Assembly (NCBI GenBank): GCA_050259035.1
Contig: JBLMZW010000091.1
Span: forward strand, 1 to 14,301
DNA: 14,301 nt
Direction of reading: 5' to 3'
Source: JBLMZW01 sp050259035
GTDB taxonomy: Bacteria; Bacillota; Syntrophomonadia; Syntrophomonadales; DTU052
Shown here in pieces: positions 6,833 through 14,166 of this stretch (position 1 is its first letter; each line of letters opens with the position of its first letter). Under the pieces are notes generated by a model. The model was not told the origin of the DNA. It was given only the letters and a program-made list of their open reading frames with translations, and ran no database searches. The position numbers were made by a program, and so were the translations under genes.

Positions 6833-7183
6833 GTGAGGAAACTTATTCAAGGAAAGAGGGTTGTGTTTTTGAACTGGTTAAAGAGTTTGGATGGGAAATT
6901 GTTTTTGTCAGTTATGGGGGTGGTATTTATCTCCGAAATGGGGGATAAAACTCAGTTAACAACTATGCTCTTAGCCGGTTCCAAACCCATGTATGTTCTA
7001 TGGATTGCCCTTGGATCGGCAATTGCCCTGATATGTACTTCGTTTTTGGAAGTCATGATAGGATCAAAAATTGTAGCTAAATATCTGAATCCGCGATCAA
7101 TTAAATTTTTATCGGCCCTGGCGTTTCTAGCCCTGGGTTGTCTTCTGGTCTTTGGCGTGATAGGCAATATAAAAATAGAGTAA
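6833..7183 (+). CDS. GDT1/UPF0016 (TMEM165-type) half-size cation transporter, first of pair
   Basis: A single-repeat member of the GDT1/TMEM165/UPF0016 family, which exports manganese (MneA in Vibrio) or calcium. The hallmark EMGDKT is at 35-40 within the first helix, and three transmembrane helices are visible (about 24-48, 54-76, 91-111). The family normally has two such repeats in about 200 residues; here each repeat is its own gene. The N-terminus carries five basic residues and the loop 80-92 four more, which suggests a cytoplasmic N-terminus. The listed start is GTG at 6833 (116 residues) with a poor ribosome site. GTG at 6863 or TTG at 6869 (104 residues) has the better AAGGAAAGAGGG ahead and may be the true start. 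The second repeat gene follows after 14 bases, and the MntR-like gene is divergent, so manganese efflux is the likely role. Confidence 0.88.
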   Translation: MRKLIQGKRVVFLNWLKSLDGKLFLSVMGVVFISEMGDKTQLTTMLLAGSKPMYVLWIALGSAIALICTSFLEVMIGSKIVAKYLNPRSIKFLSALAFLALGCLLVFGVIGNIKIE

Positions 7184-7197
7184 TTAGGAGGAATTAT

Positions 7198-7545
7198 GTG
7201 TCGGGTGTAGAGATAATCACCTGTATTAGTACTTATCTTATTATTCTTTTAGCGGAACTAGGGGATAAAACTCAAATTGCTGTTTTATTTTTCGCCGGCA
7301 ATAACCCCGCTAAGCGTTGGACCGTATTAATTGCCAGTGCTATAGCGCTTGTTACGTGTGTTGCACTGGAAATCACAATCGGGGTATCACTGGCACGCTA
7401 TATAGGTCCAGCTATGATTAACCGGATTGCGGGGGCAGTCTTCTTGCTCCTGGGTATCATTACAATTGGGCAAATGATATGGTTTTCGGATCAAATTACC
7501 CCAAAACAGGAGTTATCCGCTCTCAACCAGGAATCAGTAAATTAA
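7198..7545 (+). CDS. GDT1/UPF0016 (TMEM165-type) half-size cation transporter, second of pair
   Basis: Second single-repeat GDT1 protein, 115 residues, with the hallmark ELGDKT at 20-25 and three helices (about 5-32, 41-66, 76-96). The sequence is clearly homologous to its upstream partner, so the two probably form a heterodimer equivalent to one full-length transporter. Unlike the first half it has no strong positive charge bias and an acidic C-terminal tail (100-115), so its orientation is less constrained; opposite insertion relative to the partner would fit the family's inverted-repeat design. The start is GTG at 7198, six bases after AGGAGG. An ATG two bases earlier (7196) is out of frame and stops after four codons. 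Two tandem stops end the gene, only 17 bases from the end of a convergent chemoreceptor gene. Confidence 0.9.
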   Translation: MSGVEIITCISTYLIILLAELGDKTQIAVLFFAGNNPAKRWTVLIASAIALVTCVALEITIGVSLARYIGPAMINRIAGAVFLLLGIITIGQMIWFSDQITPKQELSALNQESVN

Positions 7546-7562
7546 TAATGAGAGTTGATAAA

Positions 7563-9275
7563 TCAGGTTTTAAAGGTCTCCACCAACTGCTTAAGTACGC
7601 CGGCTTTTTCAGAAATTTCATGGGCAATGCCGTTGATATCACTGACCGCGTCCGCAGTGGTGGTAACTTCCTGGGCAATATCTTGTAAACCGCTGTTGGA
7701 TTCCATAATACTTGAGTTCAACATTTCTATCGAGTGGCCAATCTCTTCCATAGCCCGGCTAAGGTTTTCCACATCGAGGGCAACCGTATCTGTCAGACTG
7801 GCTATTATCTGGCTATCTTTACTGTACTGCCCCCCAATGTTCTCCACGTATTCATAATCACCCAGCACCTGCTGGTCAATAAAATCCAGAATGCCGCGAG
7901 TATTTTGAACCAGATCAGTAATTGATCCCTGTACCTGTTCTGTTAGGGTTCGGATATTTGTCACGGTACTGGCTGAATCTTCAGCCAGTTTTCGAACCTC
8001 CTCGGCAACAACAGCAAAACCTCTGCCCTGCTCCCCTGCCCGAGCAGCCTCAATGGCAGCATTAAAAGCTAATAGACTGGTCTGGTTAGCAATTCCACCA
8101 ATTTCCCCGGCCAAATCAAATATTTTTTGGACTACATGGATTCCGGTAATAGCCTCTTCTACCCTCTGATTGATGTCCTGATAAAGATCGCGGGCATGCT
8201 GCGCAGCTTTCCGGGCTCCAGACTGGACTTTCTTAGCTCGCTTTTCGATTTCATCGGCCTGATTTCTATTTTTCCTGGCTTCGGCATGAACTGCTTCTAG
8301 AGTAGAGGTGATTTCCTGAGATGCCGCTGTTATTTCCTGCGCAACAGCGCCAATCTGTTCCATTCTAGCGACTAATTCCTCAGTAGCGCCTGAGGTTTGC
8401 CGGGTAGACATAGCTACCCTTTTTGAACTGTCGCTTAAACCTCGGCTGCCGTTTTCAACTATTGACGTTGACTCTGCTACCTTTAAGATGATTTCCCTTA
8501 AATAGCCAACAAAGATATTTAAAGAATCGGCCAGATGCTGTAGTTCATCCCCGGTAGCAAGTTTAATGTTTTTGGTCAGATCAGCACCAGCCAGAGCTAA
8601 ACCGGTAATATTATCATCAAGAATATGTATTGGCTTTTGAATCCTTCTGCCCACCCAAATGGCGAGAGACAGTCCCAGTAAAAGACTTATGATACCGAAA
8701 ACCGCAATAAGCGCCTCTGTTTTCCTGGTTACTGCTTGAATATTGCTGGCATCAACATCAACGCAGGCAATCGCAACAACTCTTCCCCTGGAATCCTTAA
8801 TCGGGGCATATCCACTTAGTTGGGAGCCCCATTTATCAGTATAGACCTGATTATCCGCACAGGCTTTCCCAGCAAAAGCCGGCCCCATATCCTCTAAATA
8901 ATCATATTCTGAATTAAGGGGTGAATGGTCTTCTCCTTCGGTGGCATCAATTAAAAAACGAGTTTTACTATTATTTTCTTTCACCAGGGTATAAACGTAT
9001 TTCAACCCGGTTGATTTCTGTAATTGACGCAGTTTTTGGGCCTGTTCAATATAATCGGAGTCTTGTTCGGATTTAATGTTTTTTAAAGAGTCTCCGTCAA
9101 CCTGCATTGCCGCAGAAATTGCGAGGTTTATAGCATTTTGACTGGTGTTTTCGATCACCAGCTTTTGAGTGTAAAACGCAAATGCTATTCCGACCAATAA
9201 TATACTTACCAGACATACCGCCATGGTCCAAAAGACAATTTTGGTGCTGATGCTGCGGTTCAACGTAAATCTCAT
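7563..9275 (-). CDS. Methyl-accepting chemotaxis protein with Cache-like extracellular sensor and HAMP
   Basis: Chemoreceptor of 570 residues that passes a signal to CheA/CheW in the polar array. TM1 is at about 14-36. The extracytoplasmic region (37-185) looks like a single Cache domain, with LKYVYTLVKE (91-100), FLIDA (107-111), YTDKWGSQLSGYAPI (145-159) and VVAIACVDVDAS (166-177). TM2 is at 188-208 and HAMP at about 209-262. The cytoplasmic four-helix hairpin runs to the end with its tip at RAGEQGRGFAVVAEEVRKLAE (412-432). There is no C-terminal CheR-tethering pentapeptide. The ATG at 9275 has AGGGGA upstream. No sigma-D-type promoter (TAAA plus GCCGATA-like) was found. The ligand is unknown; small organic acids, amines or amino acids are typical for Cache sensors. 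Confidence 0.95.
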   Translation of the reverse strand: MRFTLNRSISTKIVFWTMAVCLVSILLVGIAFAFYTQKLVIENTSQNAINLAISAAMQVDGDSLKNIKSEQDSDYIEQAQKLRQLQKSTGLKYVYTLVKENNSKTRFLIDATEGEDHSPLNSEYDYLEDMGPAFAGKACADNQVYTDKWGSQLSGYAPIKDSRGRVVAIACVDVDASNIQAVTRKTEALIAVFGIISLLLGLSLAIWVGRRIQKPIHILDDNITGLALAGADLTKNIKLATGDELQHLADSLNIFVGYLREIILKVAESTSIVENGSRGLSDSSKRVAMSTRQTSGATEELVARMEQIGAVAQEITAASQEITSTLEAVHAEARKNRNQADEIEKRAKKVQSGARKAAQHARDLYQDINQRVEEAITGIHVVQKIFDLAGEIGGIANQTSLLAFNAAIEAARAGEQGRGFAVVAEEVRKLAEDSASTVTNIRTLTEQVQGSITDLVQNTRGILDFIDQQVLGDYEYVENIGGQYSKDSQIIASLTDTVALDVENLSRAMEEIGHSIEMLNSSIMESNSGLQDIAQEVTTTADAVSDINGIAHEISEKAGVLKQLVETFKT

Positions 9276-9384
9276 CAGTCTGTTCCCCTTATTAAGTTAT
9301 TTGTTTCGCAAATTCGACATTTGTTGATAAAATCCTTTTGAACAGATTGTATTTTCCAGAAACAAAATAGTTTAGACCACTGAC

Positions 9385-9413
9385 TTTTGCTTGCGTTTTA
9401 ACCGTGGTAAAAT
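9385..9413 (+). promoter_or_regulatory. Possible extended -10 promoter of the PsbP-like gene
   Basis: TGGTAAAAT (9405-9413) resembles an extended -10 box (TGnTATAAT), with a weak -35 candidate TTTTGC (9385-9390) at 17 bases. It lies about 70 bases before the chosen start codon. The -35 match is poor, so this is tentative. Confidence 0.35.
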
Positions 9414-9482
9414 CAACACTAATAAACGATGTTTAATGTAAAAACAGTTCACTTTCACATTAATGACGGGGGAGCAACCAAG

Positions 9483-9968
9483 ATGAAAGCAAAGAATAAT
9501 GAAACCGGAGAACTTTACAATTTATATGAAAACAAGGAAAGGGGATTTAGTATCAAATATCCGAACGGATGGGTGATGATTGAAAAATTCCAGGGAGCAG
9601 ATGTGATATTTTTTCGTCCGGAGAAGATATTTAAAAAGGGGTTTCGAGACAACGTTAATGTTAATGTCCAGAGTGTTTCCAATGAAGACGAATTAAAGAA
9701 TTATGCCCAGGTTTCAATGGAACGGTTAAAAACTCTGATTCCTGGCTTTACTCTGGTAAGTGAAAGGGAGTCAGCAGTTTCGGATCTCCCTTCTTATGAA
9801 GTGACATATACCGGGGCATATAAGAAGAAACAGGAACTTAAATGGATGCAGGTAATAGTGAAAAAAGGGAACCAGATATATATAATAACCTGTGCGGCTA
9901 TAAAAGACGCATTTGAAGGGTTTCTAAAAAACGCCCAACCGATGATTGATTCCTTCAAGCTTTCATAG
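9483..9968 (+). CDS. PsbP/DUF1795-like protein without signal peptide
   Basis: A 161-residue soluble protein resembling the PsbP/DcrB/DUF1795 fold. RGFSIKYPNGWVMIE (20-34) is the typical first strand pair, VIFFRP (41-46) and VNVNVQSVS (58-66) follow, then LPSYEVTYTG (102-111), the exposed-strand segment QVIVKKGNQIYIITCAA (123-139) and a C-terminal helix with IDSFKL (155-160). Relatives are often lipoproteins or secreted; here neither the chosen start (ATG 9483, after GGGGGAG) nor the upstream in-frame ATG at 9429 gives a signal peptide, so the protein should be cytosolic. The role is unknown. It sits alone between two chemoreceptor genes, divergent from one and ahead of the other, and is closed by its own terminator, so it is probably monocistronic. 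Confidence 0.75.
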   Translation: MKAKNNETGELYNLYENKERGFSIKYPNGWVMIEKFQGADVIFFRPEKIFKKGFRDNVNVNVQSVSNEDELKNYAQVSMERLKTLIPGFTLVSERESAVSDLPSYEVTYTGAYKKKQELKWMQVIVKKGNQIYIITCAAIKDAFEGFLKNAQPMIDSFKLS

Positions 9969-10002
9969 TCAAAATTAAACTTATTTCTTAAATATGTTTA
10001 TT

Positions 10003-10026
10003 ACCGAGCCAAAAGCTCGGTTTTTT
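10003..10026 (+). terminator. Rho-independent terminator after the PsbP-like gene
   Basis: A perfect 7-bp stem ACCGAGC (10003-10009)/GCTCGGT (10015-10021) with loop CAAAA is followed by a run of six Ts. It lies 35 bases after the stop codon and separates this gene from the following chemoreceptor. Confidence 0.92.
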
Positions 10027-10054
10027 CAATTATGGTAATATTAACCCAAGAGTA

Positions 10055-10060
10055 TATAAT
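10055..10060 (+). promoter_or_regulatory. Possible -10 box for the second chemoreceptor
   Basis: TATAAT lies 50 bases before the chemoreceptor start, in the short gap after the terminator, where a promoter is required. No good -35 box is placed at 16-18 bases, so the call rests on position and the perfect hexamer. Confidence 0.4.
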
Positions 10061-10109
10061 TTATTTAGATATAACAGCCAGGTTAAATTATGCTAATGGG
10101 GGAAGTTTT

Positions 10110-11603
10110 ATGAAAACAGGAGATAACAAGGATACCAACCGGGTAGCCCTGGCCATCAACTGGGTTTTGGATTTTATCCTGATTATTGGGTACCTGATTG
10201 AGTATTACAAAGGGGCTAAAAGTCTAAGTTATGTGTTAACATTTATTACTATTGTGTTGCTGCCCATGATCCCGGCAACCATACTCTATTATAGAAGCCC
10301 GGAAAGCAGGTTGATGAAATATGTTACTTTAATAGGCTACGGAATAATATATACCTTTGCCATGTTTACATCGACCAGGATCTTGGTCTACGTATTTGTC
10401 TTCCCAATAATAGCCACGTACCTGCTGTATTTTGACCTAGCTTTGATTATTACCAGTTGCGGAGTAATGCTGTTGTTGAATATCTCCAGGGTGGTTTATT
10501 TGATATGGGGCAAAGGGTTAAACCAGCCAGCCTTGATAACCGATTACACTATTCAGATCAGCACTGTTTTGATGTTCGGAGTCTCTTTAATTGTGGCAAC
10601 CACATTATCAAATCGGTTCAACCATCAAAAAATCAACAGTATCGAATCTGAAAAATCTAATCTTAGGTCACTTTTGAATCAGATAGCGACCACTTCCGAC
10701 GGGGTTGGTTCATCCAATCAGGAAATCGTGGATGCGAGTCAATCAGTCGTTAATATAATGTCCGAAATTTCAGCTTCCACCCAGAAGATAGCAAGTGGCA
10801 TGCGTGAGGTTTTAGCCGCCACTGAAAGCATAAGGTCTTCCGGGGCCAGGATAGGGTTAAATATAGATGACCTGGCTATTGATGCTGAAAGTGGTGCATC
10901 CAAAGCCCAGACCATTAAGGAAAAGACAATAGTTCTTGAACGTCGTGCTCAAAAAGCCAGTAATGTTGCCGGGACAATGCATTCTAACATCAGTGAACAA
11001 TTGAACCAGGCAATAATCAATGCCAGCATTGTGGAGAATATATCAACCCTGGCTGGTAGTATAGGAGGTATTGCTGCTCAGACTAATCTTTTGGCTTTAA
11101 ATGCTGCTGTGGAAGCGGCGCGTGCTGGGGAGGCCGGAAAAGGTTTCGCGGTGGTAGCCGAGGAAGTAAGAAAACTCGCTGAAAGTGCGTCGGGCTCGGT
11201 TTCCGATATCCAAACAATTACTACCCAGGTTAAGGAAGCAATAGGGAATCTTATGAAGACGGCAACTGATGCCCTTAATTTTTTGAACCAGGATGTTAGA
11301 AGGGATTATGGCGTCATGGTTGAGATCGTTCAGGATTATCGTAATGACGCGGCAATATTCGCAGAAATAACCAGTAAAGCCAATAGTATGGACCAGCAGA
11401 TCCTAAACTCTATTAACGTTATTAATCAATCCATAGAGTCTATGGCCTCCAATATGAAGCTAAGTACGGAAACAGCCCAGGAAATAGCCGAAGGAGCTGA
11501 GACCGCCAGACAATCTGCAGAAGAGGTTTATTTAGCTACCGGGGCATTGGCCGATCACGCTATGAAATTGGATGGTTTGGTCAACCAATATAAAATCCGA
11601 TAA
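10110..11603 (+). CDS. Chemoreceptor with multi-TM N-terminal sensor, no HAMP domain
   Basis: A 497-residue methyl-accepting chemotaxis protein. Instead of one extracellular sensor between two helices, the first 168 residues are almost entirely membrane-embedded, with about six helices (17-32, 39-61, 69-87, 90-106, 109-132, 147-166) and very short loops. The signalling part follows directly, without a recognisable HAMP domain, and its tip is RAGEAGKGFAVVAEEVRKLAE (338-358). The C-terminal half resembles that of the other receptor here, including the Q-x-V-x-x-D-Y segment (residues 394-400 here, 469-475 there), so the signalling domains are related. The start ATG 10110 was chosen because GGGGGAAG precedes it; an in-frame ATG at 10032 lies directly behind the terminator and is unlikely. 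Sensing of membrane state or a hydrophobic ligand is inferred from topology only. Confidence 0.93.
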   Translation: MKTGDNKDTNRVALAINWVLDFILIIGYLIEYYKGAKSLSYVLTFITIVLLPMIPATILYYRSPESRLMKYVTLIGYGIIYTFAMFTSTRILVYVFVFPIIATYLLYFDLALIITSCGVMLLLNISRVVYLIWGKGLNQPALITDYTIQISTVLMFGVSLIVATTLSNRFNHQKINSIESEKSNLRSLLNQIATTSDGVGSSNQEIVDASQSVVNIMSEISASTQKIASGMREVLAATESIRSSGARIGLNIDDLAIDAESGASKAQTIKEKTIVLERRAQKASNVAGTMHSNISEQLNQAIINASIVENISTLAGSIGGIAAQTNLLALNAAVEAARAGEAGKGFAVVAEEVRKLAESASGSVSDIQTITTQVKEAIGNLMKTATDALNFLNQDVRRDYGVMVEIVQDYRNDAAIFAEITSKANSMDQQILNSINVINQSIESMASNMKLSTETAQEIAEGAETARQSAEEVYLATGALADHAMKLDGLVNQYKIR

Positions 11604-11647
11604 TTGTTCAACCCCGGATATTCTTAGGGCAGAGGAGATCTCAGAAA

Positions 11648-12799
11648 ATGTATGATGGGATTATCGTTGGCGGCGGTCCTGCCGGAGCTTACCTGGCCTA
11701 TCTTATGGCCCGGGAGAAGCTAAAGGTTGTTGTTATTGAAAAGGAAGTAATGCCCCGATATAAAGCATGCGGGGGAGGCTTGACACCCAAAGTACTGGAT
11801 GAATTACCTTTTGAAATAAACGACGTTATAGAAGATACTATTTTCTCTTTCGGTTTGCGACATCGTCTAAGCCAGGAAATAAGGGTGACTTTTGACCATC
11901 CTATTACCTATATGGTTTCTCGGGAACGATTCGATCATTTACTGGTAGAGAAGGCACGGCAGGCCGGGGCTGAAGTGGTTGAAGGAATCGCTGTTCAAAC
12001 GGTTAATATCCTGGACGATCAGGTTGTAGTTGCCGGCAGTAATAGGGAATGGCTGGGGAAGATTGTCGTTGGGGCTGATGGAGCCCGCAGCAGGGTAGCC
12101 GTAGCTTTAGACCTGGGTTCTCATAAGACTCCGGGAGTGGCAGTGGAAATCGAATTGCCGGTTTCTACTGAGGTGTTACAGTGGTATCACGGCCGAATTA
12201 CAGTAGATTACGGGCTAGTGCCGCATGGTTATGCCTGGATATTTCCCAAGTCAGATCACCTCTCGATTGGAGCTGGTACTTTAAAACCTGGTGGAGTTAA
12301 TCTTAAAAATTTACTGGATAGGTTTGTACAACATGAAGGTCTTGGGGAGATCCCGAATAATGTACCGGTTAGAGGTTGGATAGTCCCTGCTGTCGGTTCG
12401 ATTAAACGACTAAGCAGGAATAGAGCTTTGCTTTTGGGGGATGCGGCAGGTCTGGTGGATGCCTTTACCGGAGAAGGGATCTATCCGGCGATAAGAAGCG
12501 CCAGCCTAGCGGCTAAAGTTATTATAGAGGAAATAAGACATGGTAAATTTGATTTCCGGCGTTATGACAGTATGGTAATTAAAGAGCTAGGCCAGGAACT
12601 GAATAATGGTCTTAGAACTACGAATTTGTTTTATCCAGCTTCTCGACTGATCCATCAGATACTGCAAAAAAGAAAAGATTTGGTGTATGACCTGGCTCGC
12701 TTAATTTCTGGCAGCATTACCTATGCCGAGTTTTATAAGTCGTGTCTGAAGCAGTTAATTGGTTTCAGTCGTCCTTCCGAATCAATAGCCGGCTCTTGA
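11648..12799 (+). CDS. Geranylgeranyl reductase family FAD-dependent oxidoreductase
   Basis: A 383-residue flavoprotein of the geranylgeranyl reductase/digeranylgeranylglycerophospholipid reductase group, within the PHBH-like FAD family. The FAD-binding dinucleotide fold is IIVGGGPAGAYLAYLMAREK (5-24), ending in the ribose-binding acidic residue of VVVIEKE (27-33). The family-typical YKACGGGL is at 38-45, GADGARSRV (142-150) is the second flavin motif, and LLLGDAAGLVDAFTGEGI (261-278) is the third. It should reduce isoprenoid double bonds or a related polyprenyl substrate. In a bacterium the target could be a quinone side chain, a polyprenyl carrier or an isoprenoid lipid; the sequence does not decide. 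The start ATG 11648 follows GAGGAG at about ten bases. It lies 44 bases after the chemoreceptor gene in the same direction with no terminator between, so read-through is possible. Confidence 0.9.
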   Translation: MYDGIIVGGGPAGAYLAYLMAREKLKVVVIEKEVMPRYKACGGGLTPKVLDELPFEINDVIEDTIFSFGLRHRLSQEIRVTFDHPITYMVSRERFDHLLVEKARQAGAEVVEGIAVQTVNILDDQVVVAGSNREWLGKIVVGADGARSRVAVALDLGSHKTPGVAVEIELPVSTEVLQWYHGRITVDYGLVPHGYAWIFPKSDHLSIGAGTLKPGGVNLKNLLDRFVQHEGLGEIPNNVPVRGWIVPAVGSIKRLSRNRALLLGDAAGLVDAFTGEGIYPAIRSASLAAKVIIEEIRHGKFDFRRYDSMVIKELGQELNNGLRTTNLFYPASRLIHQILQKRKDLVYDLARLISGSITYAEFYKSCLKQLIGFSRPSESIAGS

Positions 12800-12905
12800 A
12801 CAATCCCCAAAATAATCCAGCAGCAACAGAACATGCGTTCCAATATATATCTTATAATGGTAGAATGTATTTATAGTTATATTCATTGTTAGCAGGGTGA
12901 TAATA

Positions 12906-14105
12906 ATGAGGACTGGCACAGCAGATCTTCCTCTACACCCAGGCCAATGTCCGGCCTGGCTATTTGTTCATATGAAACAACTTTGTGCGGCCATTTTAGA
13001 AGTGATTATTGAGGATGAGGGTCCCAACGAAGTGTTAAGACGCTTGTCGGATCCTTTTTGGTTTCAGGCTTTAGGCTGTGTGGTAGGATTTGATTGGCAT
13101 TCATCCGGTGTGACCACCACGGTCTGCGGTGCCATCAAGGAAGGAATGGCCGAAATCGGTCCCCGGGCTGGAGTGTACTTCGCTGGCGGAAAAGGGAAAA
13201 CGTCACGGAAAACTCCGAAGGAAATTGAGGCTTATGCAGAGCGATACTCCTTGAGCAGCGATCCATCAAAGCTGGTATATGCCAGCAAAATGGCTGCCAA
13301 GGTTGATAATACGGCAGTTCAGGATGGGTACGACATTTATCACCATTTCTTTGTGTTCACCAATAGCGGTGACTGGACAGTGGTACAACAGGGAATGAAT
13401 ACGGATAATAAAAAGGCCCGACGTTATCATTGGCTTAGCACTGAGATAAAAGATTTTGTACTGGAGCCACAAACGGCTATATGCTGCAACACCAGGTCTG
13501 ATGATGTCTTAAATCTGGTAGGGAGAGAAAACGATTCCTTACGGGAGTCCAGTTGGAGATTAACGGAAATGTCCCCTGATAGTATCCGCAAGGAAATTGA
13601 ACTTATTCAGGTCAAACACCTTAACCTCCCGGCCGGGCATTCCATTCCGAAAATGGGTTATATCGACCGGTCTTTGCGGGCTGCTTATGAGAGTAAGCCC
13701 CGAGATTTTGAACAATTATTACAGACTCCGGGTGTAGGCCCCTCCACCCTGCGCGCTTTATGTCTGGTAGCCGAAGTCGCTTATGGGGTAAAGCCCAGTT
13801 TTGTCGATCCGGTTCGTTACTCTTTTGCCCACGGGGGAAAGGACGGTATTCCTTTTCCGGTTAATGAGCGAGATATAGAAAATAGTTATACCGTACTGCG
13901 TCGGGCTTTACGTAAGTCTCGCGCCGGACAGGGGGAACAGCTCCGGGCTTTGAGAAATCTGGCCCGCTGGCACAGTGAAACGGCGATTGGCGCAATTTCC
14001 CCGGTAAGTCCAGCTTCGTTGCCAGATGCCGTCTCAGTGAACACACTGCCGCCACCGGGATCGCACAAGGGTTGCCTTAAAGCAGAACAACCTACCTTGT
14101 TCTGA
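12906..14105 (+). CDS. DUF763 protein with helix-hairpin-helix-like segment and C-terminal QPTLF
   Basis: A 399-residue protein of the uncharacterised DUF763 family, found in archaea and some bacteria. Family marks include RTGTADLPLHPGQCPAWLF (2-20), GFDWHSSGVTTTVCGAI (61-77), a glycine-rich basic stretch GGKGKTSRKTP (94-104) and the segment DGYDIYHHFFVF (140-151). Residues 271-285 (LLQTPGVGPSTLRAL) look like a helix-hairpin-helix with the PGVG turn, which usually contacts the DNA backbone. Several conserved acidic and histidine residues (D63, H65, D143, H146, H147) could be catalytic, but no known nuclease motif is recognised. After about residue 362 the chain becomes proline/serine-rich and probably disordered, ending in QPTLF. 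The start ATG 12906 has AGGGTGA upstream; GTG at 12897 is in frame but overlaps that site. A possible -10 TATAAT lies at 12853-12858 without a good -35. Confidence 0.9.
   Translation: MRTGTADLPLHPGQCPAWLFVHMKQLCAAILEVIIEDEGPNEVLRRLSDPFWFQALGCVVGFDWHSSGVTTTVCGAIKEGMAEIGPRAGVYFAGGKGKTSRKTPKEIEAYAERYSLSSDPSKLVYASKMAAKVDNTAVQDGYDIYHHFFVFTNSGDWTVVQQGMNTDNKKARRYHWLSTEIKDFVLEPQTAICCNTRSDDVLNLVGRENDSLRESSWRLTEMSPDSIRKEIELIQVKHLNLPAGHSIPKMGYIDRSLRAAYESKPRDFEQLLQTPGVGPSTLRALCLVAEVAYGVKPSFVDPVRYSFAHGGKDGIPFPVNERDIENSYTVLRRALRKSRAGQGEQLRALRNLARWHSETAIGAISPVSPASLPDAVSVNTLPPPGSHKGCLKAEQPTLF
14083..14104. repeat. 8-bp inverted repeat at the end of the DUF763 gene
   Basis: CAGAACAA (14083-14090) and TTGTTCTG (14097-14104) are perfect reverse complements with a six-base loop CCTACC. 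The hairpin spans the codons for the final QPTLF and the stop. What follows is A-rich rather than T-rich, so it is not a standard terminator; it may be chance or protect the 3' end. Confidence 0.4.
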
Positions 14106-14122
14106 TAAAAATAAGTTATCTC

Positions 14123-14166
14123 TCACCATCAAGGGAATAACTATTAAGAAAAAGGAAAGATGGTGA
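14123..14166 (+). promoter_or_regulatory. Inverted repeat spanning the leader and ribosome site of the spore protein gene
   Basis: TCACCATC (14123-14130) is the exact reverse complement of GATGGTGA (14159-14166). The right arm ends five bases before the spore protein start codon and overlaps its likely Shine-Dalgarno region (GGTGAT). A transcript starting upstream of 14123 could therefore fold to hide the ribosome site. No clear sigma-F or sigma-G promoter was recognised. Confidence 0.4.

Noticed and set aside
9276..9428. Sigma-D (flagellar/chemotaxis) promoter for the Cache chemoreceptor
   Set aside because: TAAA-like boxes occur but no GCCGATA-type -10 element at the right spacing.
7563..11603. 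The two chemoreceptors as a recent gene duplication
   Set aside because: Only the signalling halves are alike; sensors, HAMP content and orientation differ, so they are old paralogs rather than a fresh repeat.
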